From Lishizhenia sp965656535 (lineage in GTDB: Bacteria > Bacteroidota > Bacteroidia > Flavobacteriales_D > Crocinitomicaceae): DNA of 64,000 nucleotides. Below, in pieces: positions 1 through 9,055 of the stretch (within the stretch, counting starts at the first letter, position 1; each line of letters opens with the position of its first letter). The notes under the pieces were generated by a model that was not told the origin of the DNA, ran no database searches, and saw only the letters and a program-made list of their open reading frames with translations. The DNA lies in assembly GCA_965656535.1 (NCBI GenBank), contig CBFHKX010000008.1, positions 1-64,000 on the forward strand. Direction: 5' to 3'. The position numbers were made by a program, and so were the translations under genes.

Positions 1-46
1 GATAAATCCTCATAAAACCCACCTCCCTTGGAAAGTGAGGACAGGT
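1..46. repeat. 46-bp direct repeat, copy 1
   Basis: Positions 1-46 and 160-205 are the same 46-bp sequence with two mismatches (30 vs 189 and 39 vs 198), repeated at a 159-bp period. Copy 1 contains an imperfect inverted repeat (CCTCCCTT at 22-29 against AAGTGAGG at 33-40). The copy 2 mismatch at 198 weakens that stem. The rest of 1-219 is non-coding: it holds an 8-bp palindrome GTCTAGAC at 95-102 and no gene that I can see. Copy 1 starts at the window edge, so the repeat may extend or continue upstream. Confidence 0.8.
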
Positions 47-144
47 CTCGGGTATTGATTGAACTTTGATTTGATTAATGTTTGATGGGCGAAAGTCTAG
101 ACAAAGCTTTGGAGAAAGAATTAACCTTTATGAAACTAAAACCC

Positions 145-161
145 TCCGACTTTTAATCGGA
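145..161 (-). terminator. Weak hairpin downstream of der
   Basis: On the minus strand TCCGA and TCGGA form a 5-bp stem with a 7-nt loop, followed by GGGTTTTA. It lies about 60 nt past the der stop codon. The stem is short and the T-run is interrupted, so this is only a candidate end for the era-der transcript. Confidence 0.3.
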
Positions 162-205
162 TAAATCCTCATAAAACCCACCTCCCTTAGAAAGTGACGA
201 CAGGT
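160..205. repeat. 46-bp direct repeat, copy 2
   Basis: Second copy of the repeat at 1-46, with 44 of 46 bases identical. It lies 14 bp beyond the der stop codon, between der and the weak hairpin at 145-161, so it would be transcribed as part of the der 3' UTR. Confidence 0.8.
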
Positions 206-219
206 TCTTGATTTTAACC

Positions 220-1527
220 CTATTTTTTTCTAAAATAAATCCTAATGGGTACACCTTCGAAATCGAAATTATCTCTTAGTTTGTTTTCTAAGAAGCGCTT
301 ATAATCATCTCTAATATACTGTGGTAAATTACAGAAAAATGCGAAAGAAGGAGCGTGTGTTGGCAACTGCGAAACGAATTTTATTTTAATGAATTTTCCT
401 TTTACAGAAGGTGGAGGATTGTGCTCCATAACCTCTTGCATTACTTCGTTTAAAACAGAGGTAGGTATTTTTCTAATTCTGTTTTGGTGCACGTCCATTG
501 CTGTTTCTAGTGCTTTGTGTATTCTTTGCTTCGTAATGGCAGAGGTAAATACGATTGGCACATCGTTAAAAGGTGCAAGTTGTTCTCTAATTTTATCTTC
601 AAAGGCTTTGGTTGTGGTGTGATCTTTTTCAATTAAATCCCACTTGTTTACCAATACTACAATTCCTTTGTGGTTTTTTTCGCAGATGTAGTAAATATTC
701 AAGTCTTGTTTTTGAATACCTTCTTCTGCATCTATCATAAAGATACATACGTCAGAATTTTCAATGGTACGGATAGAACGCAATACAGAGTAGTACTCAA
801 TATCTTCGTGTACTTTGGCTTTTTTACGAATCCCTGCTGTGTCTATCATCACGAAATCAAACCCAAAGGCATTGTAACGCGTGTTGATAGAATCTCGGGT
901 TGTACCACTAATGTTAGTTACGATGTTTCTTTCTTCACCAATTAAGGCGTTGATCATAGAAGATTTGCCAACGTTTGGTTTTCCAACAAATGAAATACGC
1001 GGTAAGCCTTCTTCAAGATCTCTGTCTTCTTCGTCGTCAAATTCTTTAACGACGTCATCTAATAAATCTCCTGTACCAGAACCGTTTACAGCAGATAAAT
1101 CGTAGACTTCGCCTAATCCTAAACTCCAAAATTCTGAAGAAAGTCCGATTCTATCTGTGTTATCTACTTTGTTAGCGCCAATAAAAACTTTTTTCTTTGC
1201 TTTTCTTAGCATTTGAACCACAGCTTGGTCTAAATCTGTAATGCCCACCATAACATCTAACATAAAGATAATTACGTTGGCTTCTTCAATCGCAATGAGT
1301 ACTTGTTTTCTTATTTCGTCTTCAAAAATATCGTCAGAACCTTGCACGTAACCGCCGGTATCAATAACAGAAAATTCTTTTCCATTCCATTCTCCACGAC
1401 CATAAATTCTGTCTCGTGTAACTCCACTTACTTCCTTTACAATCGCTTTTCTTGATTCTGTTAAACGATTAAAAAGTGTTGATTTCCCAACGTTAGGTCT
1501 TCCTACTATTGCAACGATATTACTCAT
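220..1527 (-). CDS. der: Ribosome biogenesis GTPase Der (EngA)
   Basis: Tandem-GTPase factor needed for late 50S subunit assembly; it acts in the cytosol on pre-ribosomes. The 435-aa length is normal for the family. Two G domains are visible: the first P-loop GRPNVGKST near residue 9 and the second GKPNVGKSS near residue 183. Each has a DTxG switch motif (DTGGY, DTAGIRKK) and an NKxD (NKVD, NKWD). The C-terminal KH-like domain ends in a basic tail. The start codon lies 1 bp after the era stop, so the two genes form an era-der operon, a pairing common in flavobacteria. Confidence 0.97.
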   Translation of the reverse strand: MSNIVAIVGRPNVGKSTLFNRLTESRKAIVKEVSGVTRDRIYGRGEWNGKEFSVIDTGGYVQGSDDIFEDEIRKQVLIAIEEANVIIFMLDVMVGITDLDQAVVQMLRKAKKKVFIGANKVDNTDRIGLSSEFWSLGLGEVYDLSAVNGSGTGDLLDDVVKEFDDEEDRDLEEGLPRISFVGKPNVGKSSMINALIGEERNIVTNISGTTRDSINTRYNAFGFDFVMIDTAGIRKKAKVHEDIEYYSVLRSIRTIENSDVCIFMIDAEEGIQKQDLNIYYICEKNHKGIVVLVNKWDLIEKDHTTTKAFEDKIREQLAPFNDVPIVFTSAITKQRIHKALETAMDVHQNRIRKIPTSVLNEVMQEVMEHNPPPSVKGKFIKIKFVSQLPTHAPSFAFFCNLPQYIRDDYKRFLENKLRDNFDFEGVPIRIYFRKK

Positions 1528-1528
1528 C

Positions 1529-2404
1529 TTAGTATCCGTATTTTTTTAATTTTCCTTCTGATGCTCTCCAGTCTTTATCTACCTTTACAAAGGTTTCTAA
1601 GAACACCTGTTTGCCAATAAATTTTTCTAAATCTTTACGGGCGTCAATTCCTATATGCTTAAGCATAATTCCCTTATTTCCGATAATGATTCCTTTTTGA
1701 GAATCTCTTTCTACAATAATTTGGGCTCTTATTTTTACTATATGTCCTTCGTCTTTGTAGTCTGTTACTTCTACTTCGCAAGCGTAAGGAACTTCCTTTT
1801 TTGTATTTAAAAAGATTTTCTCTCGTATAATTTCCGAAACGAAAAAGCGCATGGGTCTGTCAGAAATTTCTTCTTTATCAAAATACGCTTCATGCTCGGG
1901 TAAATTCTCGATAATTAAATCCCAAACGGCATCTATGTTAAAACCATGTAACGCGGATATTGGCAACACTTTTGCGTTTGGTAATTGTTCTGCCCAATAG
2001 GCTAAACGTTGTGCAACAAGCTCTTGGTCTTTAATGTCTATTTTATTTACTAAACAAAGTAACGGTTTGCGCATTCTTTTAATGCGTTCTAAGGTTTCTT
2101 TGTGATTCATGTCGTCTTCAAAAATATCTGTAATGAAGAGCAAAACATCTGCATCTTTTAAAGCCGTTTCTACGTAAGACATCATGGCATCGTGCAGTTT
2201 GTAAGCTGCATTTACAACACCTGGTGTATCAGAAAAAATAACTTGGTAGTCTTCTTCATTTACAATTCCATGAATGCGGTGCCGAGTAGTTTGCGCTTTG
2301 GATGTAACAATAGATAATTTCTCACCTACCATTTTATTCATAAGCGTTGATTTTCCAACATTCGGACTCCCAACTATATTTACAAAACCTGCTTTGTGTG
2401 CCAT
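1529..2404 (-). CDS. era: GTPase Era
   Basis: 16S rRNA-binding GTPase for 30S maturation. It has an N-terminal G domain (GSPNVGKST, DTPGV, NKID) and a C-terminal KH domain with the GxxG-like IIGNKG segment. A longer frame opens at 2425, but a perfect -7 box (TATCTTTG) lies at 2423-2430, so that ATG would precede the transcript. The ATG at 2404, giving MAHKAGF, matches the usual Era N-terminus and leaves a leader of about 15 nt. The product is 291 aa, standard for the family. First gene of the era-der unit. Confidence 0.96.
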   Translation of the reverse strand: MAHKAGFVNIVGSPNVGKSTLMNKMVGEKLSIVTSKAQTTRHRIHGIVNEEDYQVIFSDTPGVVNAAYKLHDAMMSYVETALKDADVLLFITDIFEDDMNHKETLERIKRMRKPLLCLVNKIDIKDQELVAQRLAYWAEQLPNAKVLPISALHGFNIDAVWDLIIENLPEHEAYFDKEEISDRPMRFFVSEIIREKIFLNTKKEVPYACEVEVTDYKDEGHIVKIRAQIIVERDSQKGIIIGNKGIMLKHIGIDARKDLEKFIGKQVFLETFVKVDKDWRASEGKLKKYGY

Positions 2405-2422
2405 AATTTTAATAATCGACTG

Positions 2423-2430
2423 CAAAGATA
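2423..2430 (-). promoter_or_regulatory. -7 box of era-der promoter
   Basis: TATCTTTG followed by C on the minus strand matches the Bacteroidetes -7 consensus TAnnTTTG exactly, 18 nt upstream of the era ATG at 2404. I see no clear -33 TTG at the expected distance. Confidence 0.55.
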
Positions 2431-2499
2431 GTGTTTATTGTTTTCTGAGTAGGTTTTCTTGAAATAAAAGCGCTGTAGTAAAAGTAAGTCGTGCAGAAA

Positions 2500-2531
2500 T
2501 AAAAAAGTCTCGTTGAAAATTCAGCGAGACT
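2500..2531 (-). terminator. Rho-independent terminator of dsbD
   Basis: AGTCTCG (2506-2512) pairs with CGAGACT (2525-2531), with an inner TGAA/TTCA extension. On the minus strand a run of six T follows. It lies 21 bp past the dsbD stop codon. Confidence 0.85.
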
Positions 2532-2551
2532 CTTAATTTTTAAAGGGTGTA

Positions 2552-4669
2552 TTATTTCTTTTTGAATTTATTAATTCCTCCCATCATAAAGTTTTTATAC
2601 TCTGTGATGTCTGGTGTGTATCCAATGGCTTCGGTTAAATCATTTCCTTCTAAATCTTGTATGATATAAAGAGGTTGAGCGTTGGCTCCGTAGTTTTTAA
2701 CTTGATAGTCTGACCATTTGTTACCTACCGTTTTTACTTTCCCGCGTATGGCATCAGAATAATACCATTCATCTTCTGGAAGCAGTTTTTTATCATCGCA
2801 ATAAAGTGAAACAATTACAACATCGTTTTGCAGTAAAGGACGAATTTCGTTGTCTGTCCAAACTTTTGATTCCGTTTTACGGCAATTTGCACAAGCGTAT
2901 CCGGTAAAGTCTAGCATCAAAGGTTTGTTTACTTTTTCTGCATATTCTTTAGCGATATCCATTTCGTGAAACACTAAAATAGAACCATCTCCAACTTCGT
3001 GCATGTGTTCTCTGTACTCCATAAAAATAGGATCTCCTATGCTTTCGTTTTGTGCAGTTCCAGAACCTCTTACAAATCTAAAATTATCTTCAGAGTGAGT
3101 TCTTGGAGGAGCAACACCATCAATCATATACAAAGGTGCTCCCCACATTCCGGGTAATAAGTAAACCGCAAATGTGAGAGAGAAAAGTGCAAAGAAGAAA
3201 CGCGTTACAGATAGTTTTTCAACAACTGAATCATGTGCAAAACGAATTTTCCCGAGTAGGTAAATTCCCATAACGGTAAAAATAACGATCCACAAGGCTA
3301 CGAAAACTTCTCTTGTTAAGATATCCCAATGGTAAGCTAAATCTACCATAGATAAGAACTTTAGTGCTAGCGCTAACTCTAATAATCCTAAAACAACTTT
3401 CACAGAGTTTAGCCAACCACCAGATTGTGGTAAAGAGTTTAACCATCCTGGGAAAATTGCGAATAAAGTAAATGGCAGTGCAAGCGCAATTCCAAATCCA
3501 AGCATACCAATTGTTGGAGCCCAAGAACTGGTTGCGCCAGAAGAATCTACTAACAATGAACCTATAATTGGACCTGTACAAGAGAAGGAAACCAATGCAA
3601 GTACGAATGCCATAAAGAAAATCCCTATAAATCCACCTTTGTCTGCTTTTGAGTCTGCCTTATTTACCCATTTTGCAGGCATTCTAATTTCGAATGCTCC
3701 TAAGAAAGAAATTGCAAAAATGATAAATATGAAAAAGAAGATTAAGTTCATGTAAACGTTGGTAGACATTTCATTTAATCCTGTTGGTCCGGCAATGGCC
3801 GTAACAATCAAACCTAGTGCTACATATATAGCAATAATAGAAACCCCGTAAAGAATGGCGTTTTTAATTCCTGCAGACTTTGTTTTAGATTGTTTTGTGA
3901 AGAAGGTAACGGTCATTGGTATCATTGGAAAAACACACGGGGTAAGCAATGCAATTATACCTGCAGCAAAGCATTTGAAAAAGATTGCCCACATAGAACC
4001 TTTGTCTTCCTCCTCTTTTTCTGTAGAAGCTTCGGTTACTGCTTCTGAAATTGCCGTTGCTTCCTTATTTTCAGCCTTATTTTCTTCGCTAGACATTGCT
4101 GTGTCAGCTATAGAATTGGTTGTGGTGTCTTGAACAACAGCTGGTTCTTGCACTTCAATTAATGCAGACTGATCCTCTTCTTGTTCTTCAAAAAAGTTTT
4201 CAGGTATTGTAATTGTTGTTTCTTGTGCAGGAGGAAATAGGCAGCCATTTTCGTCACAAACTTGAAATTCGTATTCAATATTTATATCAAATGAACCTTT
4301 TTGAAGTAGTTCAATTTTTTGTTTAAAAACCGCCTTTTTTTCAAAATAAACTGAAGTTCCGAGTACATCAGTATGTTCTTTTGCTTTGGCTCCGTCGTAA
4401 GCTTTTCCTTTTAAATTATATTTTGGATTTGCCTTAAATTTGAAAGAAGTAGGTACTCCTGTATAGTCTGCTTTAGCTGGGTCGTGGTTAATAGAAAAAA
4501 CATGCCAACCGTCTACCAGTTTTGCAGTAGCTATAATTGTAGCGTTGTTGTCTCCGTCGTTTCTTACACTAAACTCCCAGTCAATTTTTTCAAACCAAGC
4601 CCCAGAGGGTTGGGCAAAAAGGTTACTTGTTAGTGCGAGAAATGATATTAGGGTAAAGAGTATTTTCAT
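2552..4669 (-). CDS. dsbD: Thiol:disulfide interchange protein DsbD
   Basis: Inner-membrane protein that passes cytosolic reducing power to the periplasm. Visible parts of the 705 aa: signal peptide (1-19); DsbD-alpha domain (about 20-155) with the redox pair C138/C143 in CDENGC; an acidic Ser/Thr/Glu linker (about 160-225); a CcdA-type membrane domain (about 228-500) with its two key cysteines in LTPCVFP (C245) and FSCTGP; and a C-terminal thioredoxin domain with CANC near residue 592. All three redox centres are intact. A secreted DsbD-alpha paralogue ends 16 bp upstream, so the two are probably co-transcribed. Confidence 0.93.
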   Translation of the reverse strand: MKILFTLISFLALTSNLFAQPSGAWFEKIDWEFSVRNDGDNNATIIATAKLVDGWHVFSINHDPAKADYTGVPTSFKFKANPKYNLKGKAYDGAKAKEHTDVLGTSVYFEKKAVFKQKIELLQKGSFDINIEYEFQVCDENGCLFPPAQETTITIPENFFEEQEEDQSALIEVQEPAVVQDTTTNSIADTAMSSEENKAENKEATAISEAVTEASTEKEEEDKGSMWAIFFKCFAAGIIALLTPCVFPMIPMTVTFFTKQSKTKSAGIKNAILYGVSIIAIYVALGLIVTAIAGPTGLNEMSTNVYMNLIFFFIFIIFAISFLGAFEIRMPAKWVNKADSKADKGGFIGIFFMAFVLALVSFSCTGPIIGSLLVDSSGATSSWAPTIGMLGFGIALALPFTLFAIFPGWLNSLPQSGGWLNSVKVVLGLLELALALKFLSMVDLAYHWDILTREVFVALWIVIFTVMGIYLLGKIRFAHDSVVEKLSVTRFFFALFSLTFAVYLLPGMWGAPLYMIDGVAPPRTHSEDNFRFVRGSGTAQNESIGDPIFMEYREHMHEVGDGSILVFHEMDIAKEYAEKVNKPLMLDFTGYACANCRKTESKVWTDNEIRPLLQNDVVIVSLYCDDKKLLPEDEWYYSDAIRGKVKTVGNKWSDYQVKNYGANAQPLYIIQDLEGNDLTEAIGYTPDITEYKNFMMGGINKFKKK

Positions 4670-4685
4670 TTTATGGATTCTTTGG

Positions 4686-5111
4686 TTAAATGTTGATCTT
4701 AAATTCTACTTCTGTTGGTGGTAAACACATTTCGTTATTACATACCATGAACACTACGTAGCCTGAAACGGTTGTGTTTTCTGTTGCCTTAATTTTGTTT
4801 TTGAAAGTTACTTCATTTTCAAAATAACTTAAATCTCCACCAAAATTTTCGTCATAGCTTACAATAGGAGTAGGTTCTGAAGTATTTTCAGAGAATTGTA
4901 CGCTCTTATTTTCATTAAACACAATTTCTGTGGGAATTGGACCTAAGTCATTTGCTAAGTTTAAACTATATAAGTGCCAACCTTTTTCAATTTCGGCATG
5001 CACATGAATTTCGGAGGTTCTGTTATCGAAAGAAAAGGACCAATCTACTTTTTCTTGTGTAAATCCTAAAAAGGATAAACAAGTTAGTAGAACAAGTAAA
5101 GAAAATTTCAT
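4686..5111 (-). CDS. Secreted DsbD N-terminal-domain protein
   Basis: 141-aa exported protein with a signal peptide (MKFSLLVLLTCLSFLGFTQ). Its body resembles the DsbD-alpha domain of the next gene: KVDWSFSF here against KIDWEFSV in DsbD, GWHLYSLN against GWHVFSIN, and a terminal redox-type pair C124/C129 in CNNEMCLPP against CDENGCLFPP. It probably accepts electrons from DsbD in the periplasm or competes with its alpha domain; that role is inferred. It sits directly upstream of dsbD with a 16-bp gap. Family membership is clear, the exact partner is not. Confidence 0.8.
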   Translation of the reverse strand: MKFSLLVLLTCLSFLGFTQEKVDWSFSFDNRTSEIHVHAEIEKGWHLYSLNLANDLGPIPTEIVFNENKSVQFSENTSEPTPIVSYDENFGGDLSYFENEVTFKNKIKATENTTVSGYVVFMVCNNEMCLPPTEVEFKINI

Positions 5112-5210
5112 ATAATTTAAACTAATTTATTTTGTTGAATAAGGGGTTAAAGATAATCATAATGCCTAGTTAGGAGCTATGATACTCAAACATATTCTTG
5201 GTTTTCTAAC

Positions 5211-5240
5211 AAAAAAAAGACAGCCAAGGCTGTCTTTTTT
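5211..5240 (-). terminator. Symmetric terminator after the 96-aa gene
   Basis: GACAGCC (5219-5225) and GGCTGTC (5228-5234) form a near-perfect stem flanked by an A-run on the left and a T-run on the right, so it can work on either strand. On the minus strand it ends the gene at 5261-5551, before the DsbD-alpha paralogue. Confidence 0.85.
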
Positions 5241-5260
5241 ATTTTTAGACTGAAAAAGGA

Positions 5261-5551
5261 TTAAAGAAACTTAACCTCCTTAATTCGGGCGATAGGTAAC
5301 CAAACGCCTCCTTTGAGGCAAATGTATTTTGCACCAGTAGCCCAAATAGTTGTTTCAACTTTTTTAAGTCCTTCGTTATCTTGAAATACAATGGAACATT
5401 TTCCACGGTGTAAATTTCCTAAAGTTGTTGCTTCCTTTAGTTTTGAGTGTAATTTTTCATCTGTTTTTCCTGAAAAAGGTCCGTTGAATTTTAAATTCGG
5501 GATACTCTCTTTTTCAATCAATACGGGTATGTCGTTTATCGTTTCTTGCAT
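5261..5551 (-). CDS. Conserved hypothetical protein, 96 aa
   Basis: Small soluble protein without signal peptide or membrane segment. The C-terminal half is beta-rich (KCSIVFQDNEGLKKVETTIWATG, then a hydrophobic segment with KGGVWLPIARIKEV) and resembles small flavobacterial proteins of unknown function that share an 'EGLKKVETTIWA'-like core; that likeness is from memory. It lies between tilS and the dsbD cluster and has its own strong terminator. I cannot assign a function. Confidence 0.75.
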   Translation of the reverse strand: MQETINDIPVLIEKESIPNLKFNGPFSGKTDEKLHSKLKEATTLGNLHRGKCSIVFQDNEGLKKVETTIWATGAKYICLKGGVWLPIARIKEVKFL

Positions 5552-5619
5552 GGCTATAATTTTTTTAAGGGTCTAACAAAGTACTAATTAAGTACGAGTT
5601 AAACAAGTAAACCTTACGA

Positions 5620-6807
5620 TTATTTTATAATTTGTAAAGCAAGAATAGAAAGTGTTTTTTTATCAATTTTTACCATTTCATTAATTCCGCCGTGTTCTAC
5701 TGCTATTATATTTTTATCGTCTGTGATTACGTATGCTGCCTTTTTATCGCAAGCCAATACTTTTTTATCTGAAAGGTATTTTGAAATGAGTTTTTTGCCT
5801 TTCATTCCAAAAGGCTGAAAACTATCTCCTTCTTTTCTCATGCGTATTTTTAGTTCTCCTACAATTTTATTTGCGTCTACATAAAAAACGGTTGGGTTAT
5901 ACACCTTCGGTGCTTCTTTTAGGACTGTACTTTTCAGTACTTTGTTTTCTATCTTGTTTCTAATTATTGAAATACCTTTTCTCTCCTTAAATAGAGAGTA
6001 GCTACTAAAAGTAAGCGAACTTCCTACTTGGTTGTAAGTGAGTTTATCGATTTCTTGCGTTTGATTTCTTGGAATACCTAATTGATAGGCAATTTCTTTT
6101 TTTATTAAGATTGGAAAAGTGTTCCACCTTTCTAAAAGTTTATCCTTTATCCACTTATCAGTAATAAGTTGAGCTGTTCTTTCTACGCAATATTGTAGGG
6201 TTTTGAACTGATTAACTAGTGCTAATCCTTGGATTCCTATTTCTTTATAGTTGTGAAGAAGAATATTTCTAAATTCATTTCTCTGGTAAGTATTACTTAG
6301 GTTAGAGCTATCCTCTCTCCAGCTTAATTGATGCAGGTTTGCGTAGTTTTCTATCCATTTTTTCGTTTTATTCAAAAGTGGTCGAATATAAATCCCATTC
6401 CTCATTTCCATTGCGCACAAACCTCTAATACCACCACCACGCAAAAGCTGTATTAAAAATGTTTCTATTTGGTCATTCTCGTGGTGACCAAGCGCAATAA
6501 CTGCACTGTGCTCTTCGGCTAGAGATTTAAACCATTGGTAGCGCAATTCTCTTGCAGCAATTTGTATGTTCACTTTGTTTTGTTTGGCGTATTCCTTAGT
6601 GTTAAAGCGGATGGTTTGTATAGGAATACACTGCGCTGCTGCAAACTCTTTTACAAAGGTTTCGTCGCCGTCAGATTCTGCTCCTCTTAACTGGAAATTA
6701 CAATGTGCTAAACGAATACTAAACCCATTTTTCAGCAAGATATGCGCAAGTACAATGGAGTCTACTCCTCCGCTACACGCTACTATTATGTGTTGGTTCT
6801 GTTTCAC
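5620..6807 (-). CDS. tilS: tRNA(Ile)-lysidine synthase TilS
   Basis: ATP-dependent enzyme that converts C34 of tRNA-Ile(CAU) to lysidine so that it reads AUA and not AUG. The PP-loop SGGVDS is at residues 10-15, followed by LAHCNFQLRG and the GHHENDQ..T segment of the catalytic domain. The C-terminal part (about 310-395) fits the TilS C-terminal tRNA-binding domain (KPFG-like QPFGMKGKK). 395 aa, typical. It starts 4 bp after the recQ stop, so it is the second gene of a recQ-tilS unit. Confidence 0.95.
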   Translation of the reverse strand: MKQNQHIIVACSGGVDSIVLAHILLKNGFSIRLAHCNFQLRGAESDGDETFVKEFAAAQCIPIQTIRFNTKEYAKQNKVNIQIAARELRYQWFKSLAEEHSAVIALGHHENDQIETFLIQLLRGGGIRGLCAMEMRNGIYIRPLLNKTKKWIENYANLHQLSWREDSSNLSNTYQRNEFRNILLHNYKEIGIQGLALVNQFKTLQYCVERTAQLITDKWIKDKLLERWNTFPILIKKEIAYQLGIPRNQTQEIDKLTYNQVGSSLTFSSYSLFKERKGISIIRNKIENKVLKSTVLKEAPKVYNPTVFYVDANKIVGELKIRMRKEGDSFQPFGMKGKKLISKYLSDKKVLACDKKAAYVITDDKNIIAVEHGGINEMVKIDKKTLSILALQIIK

Positions 6808-6811
6808 TAAA

Positions 6812-8914
6812 TTAACGTGTTAAAATAGCTAAAGCGATACGAATTTTGTGATAATCAACTTCTCCATTAAAATACTCAAAATACGGCTTCAATTGGTTTT
6901 CTTCTTGAATTTCTTCAAAAGCCTTATTCATTTTTTTTAATTCATCTTCTGAAATAAATTGGTTGTATTCCATTTCTTTATTTCCATTTAAAAGGCTTGC
7001 AATATGAGAAAATATGGTGGTTTCACTCAAGTTTCTTTCTTTCGCAATTTCATCCACAGACATTTTTTGAAGCAGTAATTCTGAAGTTAAATCAATGGTA
7101 CTGATTTTCTTTTTGGGCTTGTGGTTCTTTTTAAATTCAGATATGGCATTTAGAAATTCCTCACCATAGGTTTCAGCCTTTTTTAATCCTACTCCAGAAA
7201 TAGCTAACAATGCATTTTGGGTTGTTGGTTTTTCTTTTGAAAGTTCGAGTAAAGTTGCGTCACTAAAAACAATGTAAGCAGGTACATTGTCTTCTACGGC
7301 AATTTTTCTTCTTAAAAGTTTTAGTTGGTTAAACAAGTTTTCATCTTCGCTTAATGTGCTTGTGCTAATTTTCTTTGCTTTTTTTGGAGTATCTGTAGCA
7401 AGAGGTTGAGTGAGATAGATTTCTTTTTTACCGTATAATATATCTTTTCCAAATGCGGTAATTTTTAGGTGCATATTTTCGTCGTAAGCAACTTCAAATA
7501 ATCCGATATTTATGCACTGCGTAAGATAATGGTTCCATGCTTCTAAACTATACTCTCTTCCGGCTCCGTAGGTTTTGATTTTATTTAATTCTCTTGAGAA
7601 AATTTCCATTGTTTTAGCACCGCGTAAAAGGTCTACTAAGATTCTAGCGCTCAGTGTTTCTTTGGTTCTTGCAGCTGCGCTTAATGCTTTTTGCGCAATA
7701 ACACCTCCGTTAAAGGATGCGGGTGGATTTTTACAGACGTCGCAATTGTTGCAGTTTTCTGCAAGTTGTTCAGAGAAATAAGCTAAAAGTATCTTTCGTC
7801 TGCAGGTAGTTGCTTGGGCATACTCTTTCATGCGATTCAACTTTTCAATAAGAACACTTTTCTGTGTACTTTCTTGCGCAAATTGAGCCAATAGAACGAC
7901 ATCTCTCATGTTATAATAGAGCAAGGTGTCAGAGGGTAAGCCATCTCTACCAGCACGTCCGATTTCTTGGTAGTAACCTTCTACATTTTTGGGTAAGTTG
8001 TTGTGTATAATCCAACGTACATTTGATTTGTCTATTCCCATACCAAACGCAATAGTTGCGCAAATAATGGGAGTTGTATCGTTAATAAAGTCTTCTTGTA
8101 CTTTTGCTCTCTCTTCTGGAGGTAAACCAGCATGGTAATGTGCTGCTTGGATTCCGTTTTCGTTTAGAATTTCACTCCAACTTTCCGTTTCTTTTCTGCT
8201 GAGGCAATAGATAATTCCGCTATCGTCTCTGCGCTCAGAAATAAAGTCGATTATCTCCACAATCTTCTTTTTTTTCGGAACATTACCTCTTACTGTTAAG
8301 CTTAAATTTGGACGATCAAAAGAGCTAACAAATATTGAAGGTTCTTTGAGGCCTAAGTGATTGCAAATATCTTTTCGGGTTAATTTATCTGCGGTAGCTG
8401 TTAGGGCTACAAACGTCGCGTTAGGAAGTGAGTTTCTAAAAGATGAAAGCTGTGTGTACTCAGGTCTAAAATCATGTCCCCACATAGAAACACAATGCGC
8501 TTCATCTATAGCAACCATACTAATGTCAAGATCTAAAATAAAGCCATTTAATACAGTTACTAGTGTTTCTGGAGAAAGATAGAGTAGTTTTATCTCATTG
8601 GTCTGACAACGTTTGATAATGCTTCTACGCTCTTGTTCATCTACTGTACTATTCAAAAAAGCTGCTTCTACGCCATTTGCTTTGAGTGCTTCTACCTGAT
8701 CTTTCATTAATGAAATGAGAGGAGAAATTACCAATGTAATTCCTTTCTGTAATAAAGCAGGTATCTGAAAACAGAGAGATTTACCTCCTCCAGTAGGCAT
8801 GAGTACAACAGTATCTTTTTTGTTGAGAATCGTATGAATAATTTCTTCTTGTTGAGGACGGAAAGTTTTATATCCGAAGACTTCCTCTAAAAGAACAAGC
8901 GCATTTTTAGTCAT
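6812..8914 (-). CDS. recQ: ATP-dependent DNA helicase RecQ
   Basis: 3'-5' DNA helicase for recombination and fork repair. Of 700 aa: Walker A MPTGGGKS near residue 40, DEAH box with the aromatic-rich loop (AIDEAHCVSMWGHDFRPEY), helicase motif VI with QEIGRAGRDG, an RQC zinc site (CRRKILLAYF..CNNCDVC, about 372-395), winged helix, an HRDC domain (about 520-595), and a C-terminal helix-turn-helix-like extension (SVDEIAKERNLSETTI). The start is fixed by the conserved N-terminus and a -7 box 4 nt upstream of the ATG. Confidence 0.96.
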   Translation of the reverse strand: MTKNALVLLEEVFGYKTFRPQQEEIIHTILNKKDTVVLMPTGGGKSLCFQIPALLQKGITLVISPLISLMKDQVEALKANGVEAAFLNSTVDEQERRSIIKRCQTNEIKLLYLSPETLVTVLNGFILDLDISMVAIDEAHCVSMWGHDFRPEYTQLSSFRNSLPNATFVALTATADKLTRKDICNHLGLKEPSIFVSSFDRPNLSLTVRGNVPKKKKIVEIIDFISERRDDSGIIYCLSRKETESWSEILNENGIQAAHYHAGLPPEERAKVQEDFINDTTPIICATIAFGMGIDKSNVRWIIHNNLPKNVEGYYQEIGRAGRDGLPSDTLLYYNMRDVVLLAQFAQESTQKSVLIEKLNRMKEYAQATTCRRKILLAYFSEQLAENCNNCDVCKNPPASFNGGVIAQKALSAAARTKETLSARILVDLLRGAKTMEIFSRELNKIKTYGAGREYSLEAWNHYLTQCINIGLFEVAYDENMHLKITAFGKDILYGKKEIYLTQPLATDTPKKAKKISTSTLSEDENLFNQLKLLRRKIAVEDNVPAYIVFSDATLLELSKEKPTTQNALLAISGVGLKKAETYGEEFLNAISEFKKNHKPKKKISTIDLTSELLLQKMSVDEIAKERNLSETTIFSHIASLLNGNKEMEYNQFISEDELKKMNKAFEEIQEENQLKPYFEYFNGEVDYHKIRIALAILTR

Positions 8915-8918
8915 AAGG

Positions 8919-8926
8919 CAAAGTTA
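8919..8926 (-). promoter_or_regulatory. -7 box of recQ-tilS promoter
   Basis: Minus-strand TAACTTTG followed by CC is an exact TAnnTTTG match. Only four bases (CCTT) separate it from the recQ ATG, which predicts a leaderless or almost leaderless mRNA. No -33 TTG is evident. Confidence 0.5.
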
Positions 8927-9055
8927 TAATAAGGTTTGTGTTAACGAAGATAATAAATAAATGGATGCTAAAATTGTAGCGTTTTTTACCCAAATTAAGG
9001 TTTTACACCGTATCTTTCATTTTTGTATACTAATTTTAAGTTAAGCAAGTGTTTC

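Noticed and set aside
3231..3581. 116-codon minus-strand frame inside dsbD
   Set aside because: It is a different frame of the DsbD membrane domain; aromatic-rich composition follows from the codons of the real gene.
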